Source of the DNA: Hoyosella rhizosphaerae
GTDB taxonomy: Bacteria > Actinomycetota > Actinomycetes > Mycobacteriales > Mycobacteriaceae
Assembly (NCBI RefSeq): GCF_014643175.1
Contig: NZ_BMJH01000002.1
Coordinates: forward strand, 682,001 to 746,000
DNA length: 64,000 nt
Reading direction: 5' to 3'
Shown piece by piece: positions 60,244-64,000 of this stretch. The notes under the pieces are model-generated. The model was given only the letters and a program-made list of their open reading frames with translations, had not been told where the DNA came from and made no database searches. The position numbers were made by a program, and so were the translations under genes. Numbering within the stretch: position 1 is the stretch's first letter; each line of letters starts with the position of its first letter.

Positions 60244-63231
60244 GTGAAGTTCAAGGCAAGAACCCTCACGTCCCCCATTCACCGTGTACTTGCCACGGCG
60301 CAGAACGGCCTTGAGGTAATTCGCTTCGGTGGCCTAGATACGGGCGAAATTGAGTCACCGTTCACTGTTGTTGAACAGCGCCCAATGTTTCGGCTTCGGC
60401 GCTATTTCCCTGACGCCGAGGACATGGACACCCGCGCACCCGTAATCCTTGTCCCGCCGTTGATGGTCGCAACACATATCTACGATGTGACGCGGGAGCA
60501 AGGCGCGGTTGGCATCCTGCACGATAGGGGGCTCGACCCCTGGGTGATTGACTTCGGGTCGCCTGACCGCGAAATCGGCGGGATGACTCGTAATCTCGCA
60601 GACCACGTCGTTGCTGTCAGTGAAGTCATCAACATCGTGCGGCAGCACACGGGCAAAGACGTCCACCTAGGTGGGTACTCCCAGGGCGGAATGTTTTGCT
60701 ACCAAACAGCTGCATATCGTCGCTCAGTAGGCATTAAGAGCATCGTCACTTTTGGATCGCCGACGGATGCGGTGGCACTGCCGATGGGCATCACGGTGGG
60801 TGCAGCCACCAAGGGCGCAGATTTCATGGCCGACCATGTTTTCAACCGCCTCGCTATCCCCGGATGGATGGTTCGAACCGGCTTTCAGATGCTAGACCCA
60901 GTCAAGACCGTCAAATCGCGTCTTGACTTCTTGATGCAACTGCACGACCGGGAAGCCCTGCTTCCGAGAGAACGCCAGCGGCGTTTCCTGGAAGTGGACG
61001 GGTGGGTCGCATGGTCCGGGCCAGCAATCGCGGAACTGCTCAAGCAGTTCGTCGTCCACAACCGGATGATGACGGGTGGTTTTGTCATCGACGACCGCTT
61101 GATCAGCCTCGCCGAGATTACCTGCCCCGTCCTGGCGTTTGTCGGTTCAACGGACGACATTGGTACACCGCGGGCAGTGCGAGGAATCCGCCGCGCAGCG
61201 CCGCGAGCTGATGTGTACGAAGCAACGCTACGAGCTGGCCATTTCGGTCTGGTCGTCGGGTCGAGCGCGGGGACATTAACGTGGCCCACTGTCGCTGACT
61301 GGGTGTTGTGGCACGAAGGCAAGCACGGCCAGCCAGGCATCGCCAAACCCATGACCGATGAAGACCAACCGGCCGCCGACGGCGACTACACAGTAATGTC
61401 GCGGCTCGTCAATAGTGCGAGCCAAGCCGCTGAGATTGGTTTTGGCGTCGCGCAAGACGTCGTCGATGTGACGGTTGGCGCCGCGAAGACCACGAAGGAA
61501 ATTGCGGGCGAGGCCGTCAGAACTTTGCCGCGACTGGCCAGGCTTGGCGTCATGCAGGCACACACACGGATGTCACTTGGCCTGCTGCTCGAAGAACAGG
61601 GCCGACGGGCGCCGTTGGGGGAGTTGTTCCTTTTCGATGACCGCGTGCACACCAATGCGGCCGTTAACGAGCGCATAAACAACGTGGTCCGGGGCCTCAT
61701 TTCGTTGGGCATAAGGCAAGGCAGCCACGTCGGTGTGCTGATGGAAACTAGGCCAAGTGCGCTCGCGACAATCGCTGCACTGTCGCGCCTCGGCGCCGTC
61801 AGTGTGCTGCTTCAGCCAGGAACAGACCTCACCGAAGCGATTCGGTTGGGTGAAGTAGCGGGAATTGTTGCCGACCCACCCAACCTGCCCGACGCGATGA
61901 AGGCTGGGGTCCGCGTATTTGTGTTGGGTGGTGGCGAGAACCGCGACCTACCAGTGGGGGATGCTGACCATGTTGTTGACATGGAACGCATCGACCCCGA
62001 TGCAGTTCGCATTCCAGATTGGTACCAGCCAAATCCCGGCATCGCTAGCGACCTCGCATTTATCGTATTCACGCGATCCCGCGGGCACACCGAACCGCAG
62101 TTCATCACCAACCACCGGTGGGCACTGTCGGCATTTGGTACCGCTTCGGCTGCGTCGCTGACAGCAAGCGACACCGTCTACTGTCTGACGCCGCTGCACC
62201 ACCCATCTGGTTTGCTCATGACGTTGGGCGGCGCAGTAGCGGGTGGGGCGCGCATCGCTTTGACGCGAAGCTTCGATCCAAGCCGGTTTGCGGAAGAAGT
62301 TCATCGCTACGGCGTCACCGTCGTCTCATATACGTGGACGTTGCTTGGTGAATTAGTCGACGCCGACGATCTCCAAATTCAGCGTCACCACCCGATTCGA
62401 CTGTTCATGGGATCTGGCATGCCCCGTGCCTTGTGGAAACGGGTGCGAGACCGGTTCGCTCCTGCGCAAGTGGTCGAGTTTTATGCCTCGACCGAGGGCG
62501 AAGCGGTGCTGGCGAATGTTTCGGGCGCCAAACCAGGCGCCAAAGGTCGACCCATACCAGGATCGGCGAACATCCGGCTCGCCGCATTCGACGTCGAAAA
62601 CGATCGGTTCATCGAAGATGAACGCGGTTTCGTGAAGGAAGCTGCCGAAAATGACATCGGACTTCTCCTCGCGTTCCCTCGAACAGGGGGTGAGCAGAGT
62701 CCCAACGTCATCCGCGGAGTTTTCCGATCGGGGGATATGTGGATCCCAACAGATCACCTGTTCCGTCGCGACTCCGACGGCGACTACTGGATGGTTGACA
62801 ACCGCAACTCCCTGATCCGCACTGCCCGCGGTGTTGTTTATTCGCTTCCAATAGAGGATGCGCTCGCAGACATCGAATTGCTAAATATTGCGGTGGCGTT
62901 TGGAGTAGAGCACGGAGCGCATTCGCTTGCAGTTGCAGCGATCTCTCGCCGGACCGACGTCACGTCACCTGAGCGCAAAGCTAAGGAGTTCACCCCGGAG
63001 CAGTTCGATCGTGCGCTCTCGGTGCTACCCGAGTCGCAACGCCCGGACATCATCTATTCGGTGGACACAATGCCAATGACAACGTGGTACCGGCCGCAAA
63101 CTCGCGCACTCGCTGCCGATGGCATTCCGCAGGCGTCCGTTAACGCCTGGTACTACGACACCGCGGACCACAAATACCATCGGCTCACTGAGGCTGCCCG
63201 CAAGCGCATAATGAAGCAGGCCAACTCATAA
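60244..63231 (+). CDS. Alpha/beta hydrolase (PHA synthase-like) fused to AMP-ligase-like domain (Rv1683-like)
   Basis: A 995-residue fusion, nearly the same length as M. tuberculosis Rv1683. Residues 1-370: alpha/beta hydrolase related to PHA synthase, with PVILVPPLMVATHIYDV, nucleophile elbow GGYSQGGMFCY (Ser near 146) and AGHFGLVVG (His). Residues about 440-995: acyl-CoA-synthetase fold, with LSRLGAVSVLLQPGTDLTEA, EFYASTEGEAVLANVSGA, RSGDMWIPTDHLFRRDSDGDY. The usual Gly/Thr/Ser-rich AMP loop is degraded to FTRSRGHTEPQFITNHRW, so ligase activity is doubtful. Rv1683 has been linked to triacylglycerol and lipid inclusions. GTG start after GGAGG; the frame is open from 60160 across the hairpin. 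Confidence 0.88.
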   Translation: MKFKARTLTSPIHRVLATAQNGLEVIRFGGLDTGEIESPFTVVEQRPMFRLRRYFPDAEDMDTRAPVILVPPLMVATHIYDVTREQGAVGILHDRGLDPWVIDFGSPDREIGGMTRNLADHVVAVSEVINIVRQHTGKDVHLGGYSQGGMFCYQTAAYRRSVGIKSIVTFGSPTDAVALPMGITVGAATKGADFMADHVFNRLAIPGWMVRTGFQMLDPVKTVKSRLDFLMQLHDREALLPRERQRRFLEVDGWVAWSGPAIAELLKQFVVHNRMMTGGFVIDDRLISLAEITCPVLAFVGSTDDIGTPRAVRGIRRAAPRADVYEATLRAGHFGLVVGSSAGTLTWPTVADWVLWHEGKHGQPGIAKPMTDEDQPAADGDYTVMSRLVNSASQAAEIGFGVAQDVVDVTVGAAKTTKEIAGEAVRTLPRLARLGVMQAHTRMSLGLLLEEQGRRAPLGELFLFDDRVHTNAAVNERINNVVRGLISLGIRQGSHVGVLMETRPSALATIAALSRLGAVSVLLQPGTDLTEAIRLGEVAGIVADPPNLPDAMKAGVRVFVLGGGENRDLPVGDADHVVDMERIDPDAVRIPDWYQPNPGIASDLAFIVFTRSRGHTEPQFITNHRWALSAFGTASAASLTASDTVYCLTPLHHPSGLLMTLGGAVAGGARIALTRSFDPSRFAEEVHRYGVTVVSYTWTLLGELVDADDLQIQRHHPIRLFMGSGMPRALWKRVRDRFAPAQVVEFYASTEGEAVLANVSGAKPGAKGRPIPGSANIRLAAFDVENDRFIEDERGFVKEAAENDIGLLLAFPRTGGEQSPNVIRGVFRSGDMWIPTDHLFRRDSDGDYWMVDNRNSLIRTARGVVYSLPIEDALADIELLNIAVAFGVEHGAHSLAVAAISRRTDVTSPERKAKEFTPEQFDRALSVLPESQRPDIIYSVDTMPMTTWYRPQTRALAADGIPQASVNAWYYDTADHKYHRLTEAARKRIMKQANS

Positions 63232-63270
63232 GCATTTTCAGCGAGATGTGACCATCCGATCACGAAGCGA

Positions 63271-63276
63271 TAGGGT
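63271..63276 (+). promoter_or_regulatory. -10 element for leaderless Trm112-like gene
   Basis: TAGGGT, exactly 7 nt, GTG at 63284. Confidence 0.45.
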
Positions 63277-63283
63277 AAAAACT

Positions 63284-63502
63284 GTGCCTTTAGATCCCGT
63301 GCTGCTAGACGTTCTCGCGTGTCCCCAGGACCACGGCGAACTGCTCCTCATCGACGACAAAGTCCTCTACAACCCGCGGTTGCGGGCCGCGTATCCGATT
63401 GAGAACGGGATACCCGTTTTATTGGTAGACGAGGCTGTCGCAGTCAGCGATGAGCAGCACGACGACTATCTCACGAGGTCTGTACGCAAAACCGGTTCGT
63501 AG
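63284..63502 (+). CDS. Trm112/UPF0434 family protein
   Basis: A 72-residue protein: LLDVLACPQDHGELLLIDDK then AYPIENGIPVLLVDEA, the UPF0434/Trm112 pattern. Only one Cys of the usual zinc-binding set remains. Such proteins stabilise methyltransferases in other domains of life; the bacterial role is unclear. Same position as Rv1684 after Rv1683. Confidence 0.85.
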   Translation: MPLDPVLLDVLACPQDHGELLLIDDKVLYNPRLRAAYPIENGIPVLLVDEAVAVSDEQHDDYLTRSVRKTGS

Positions 63503-63524
63503 CCACAGCGGCTGCGGTAGCAGG

Positions 63525-64000
63525 ATGGATTTGCGGACACACCTTGAACATGCGAGCCCAGTTGAAGCGGCTGCGCTCGTTCTCGGGCAGAAGATTACCT
63601 GTGGAACTGTGACCGCACGGATAGTCGAAGTCGAAGCATACGGGGGCCAACCAGGCAGTAACTGGCCTGATCCTGCGTCGCATGCTTACAGAGGTCGAAC
63701 TCAACGTAACTTTGTGATGTTCGGGCCACCCGGGCACCTGTACGTCTATCGAATTTACGGCGTACACCTCTGCATGAACGTCACCTTCGGAAGCGAAGGA
63801 CACGGGGGCGGAGTTCTACTCCGCGCGGGTGAGATCGTTGCTGGAACTGCTATGGCACAGAGTCGTCGTCCGGCTGCGCGCAACGCACGCGATGTAGCTA
63901 GTGGCCCCGGAAACTTTGCTTGCGCACTAGGAATCACCCCTGATCTTCAAGGCAGCGACGTTTGCGACCCGGCTTCGCCAGTGAGACTCGATGTGGCTGA
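63525..64000 (+). CDS. mpg: 3-methyladenine DNA glycosylase, 3' end cut by window
   Basis: At least 158 codons, open to the window end. AAG/MPG-family marks: ALVLGQKITCGTVTARIVEV with EVEAYGGQPG (catalytic Glu), HAYRGRTQRNFVMFGPPGHL, YVYRIYGVHLCMNV, VLLRAGEIV and ASGPGNFACALGI. It excises alkylated purines. The ATG at 63525 has only AGG directly before it; no better start in frame. Rv1688 is the counterpart in M. tuberculosis. Confidence 0.92.
   Translation, partial: MDLRTHLEHASPVEAAALVLGQKITCGTVTARIVEVEAYGGQPGSNWPDPASHAYRGRTQRNFVMFGPPGHLYVYRIYGVHLCMNVTFGSEGHGGGVLLRAGEIVAGTAMAQSRRPAARNARDVASGPGNFACALGITPDLQGSDVCDPASPVRLDVA

Overview
The window looks like a chromosomal segment from a mycolic-acid-type actinobacterium (order Mycobacteriales/Corynebacteriales) with only moderate G+C, clearly lower by eye than most relatives. 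From about 19 kb onward the gene order follows, from memory, the Mycobacterium tuberculosis block Rv1629-Rv1689: polA, rpsA, coaE (with its fused C-terminal domain), a DUF402 protein, uvrB, a universal stress protein, a metallo-beta-lactamase-fold hydrolase, uvrA, infC-rpmI-rplT-rRNA methyltransferase, pheST, argCJBDFRGH, an Rv1683-like hydrolase/AMP-ligase fusion, a Trm112-like protein and a 3-methyladenine glycosylase. A reduced or less studied mycolate lineage such as Lawsonella would fit the base composition, but the genus cannot be fixed from the sequence alone.

Region 1 (1-14.2 kb) is accessory and the most unusual part. It holds a lipoprotein, two dynamin-like GTPases whose sizes resemble IniA and IniC, a membrane-anchored GrpE-like protein, a membrane-spanning Hsp70-like ATPase, two paralogous single-pass proteins with extracytoplasmic domains, a protein made of thirteen 13-residue Ca-loop-like repeats, an acidic partner protein, and an ECF sigma factor. 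Four transcription units (lipoprotein, GrpE/dynamin, Hsp70, repeat protein) share one bipartite upstream motif, TGACACTTT then 16-17 nt then TCTAACT, so they probably form one regulon. I infer a dedicated envelope chaperone/membrane-remodelling system. Inside it sits a tandem 427-bp duplication of a VbhA-like antitoxin plus an amputated Fic toxin start, and a third orphan antitoxin.

Region 2 (14.7-18.8 kb) is a branched-chain-amino-acid-type ABC transporter operon on the minus strand without a local binding protein; its first permease carries a signal peptide and an extracytoplasmic beta-sandwich-like domain. Region 3 (19-44 kb) carries DNA repair and replication (polA, uvrB, uvrA), translation (rpsA), CoA synthesis, HelD, thioredoxin, and several envelope or stress proteins. 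Region 4 (44-51.5 kb) is the infC-rpmI-rplT translation operon, with an intrinsic terminator in its leader and an AUC start, then an rRNA methyltransferase and pheST. Region 5 (51.5-60.1 kb) is the complete arginine pathway from N-acetylglutamate kinase to argininosuccinate lyase with its repressor argR, largely translationally coupled. Region 6 (60.1-64 kb) has the Rv1683-like fusion, a Trm112-like protein and a 3-methyladenine glycosylase cut by the window end.

Many core genes have a -10-like hexamer exactly seven bases before the start codon and no ribosome binding site, the signature of leaderless mRNAs that is common in this order. No tRNA, rRNA, CRISPR array, transposase or integrase was recognised.
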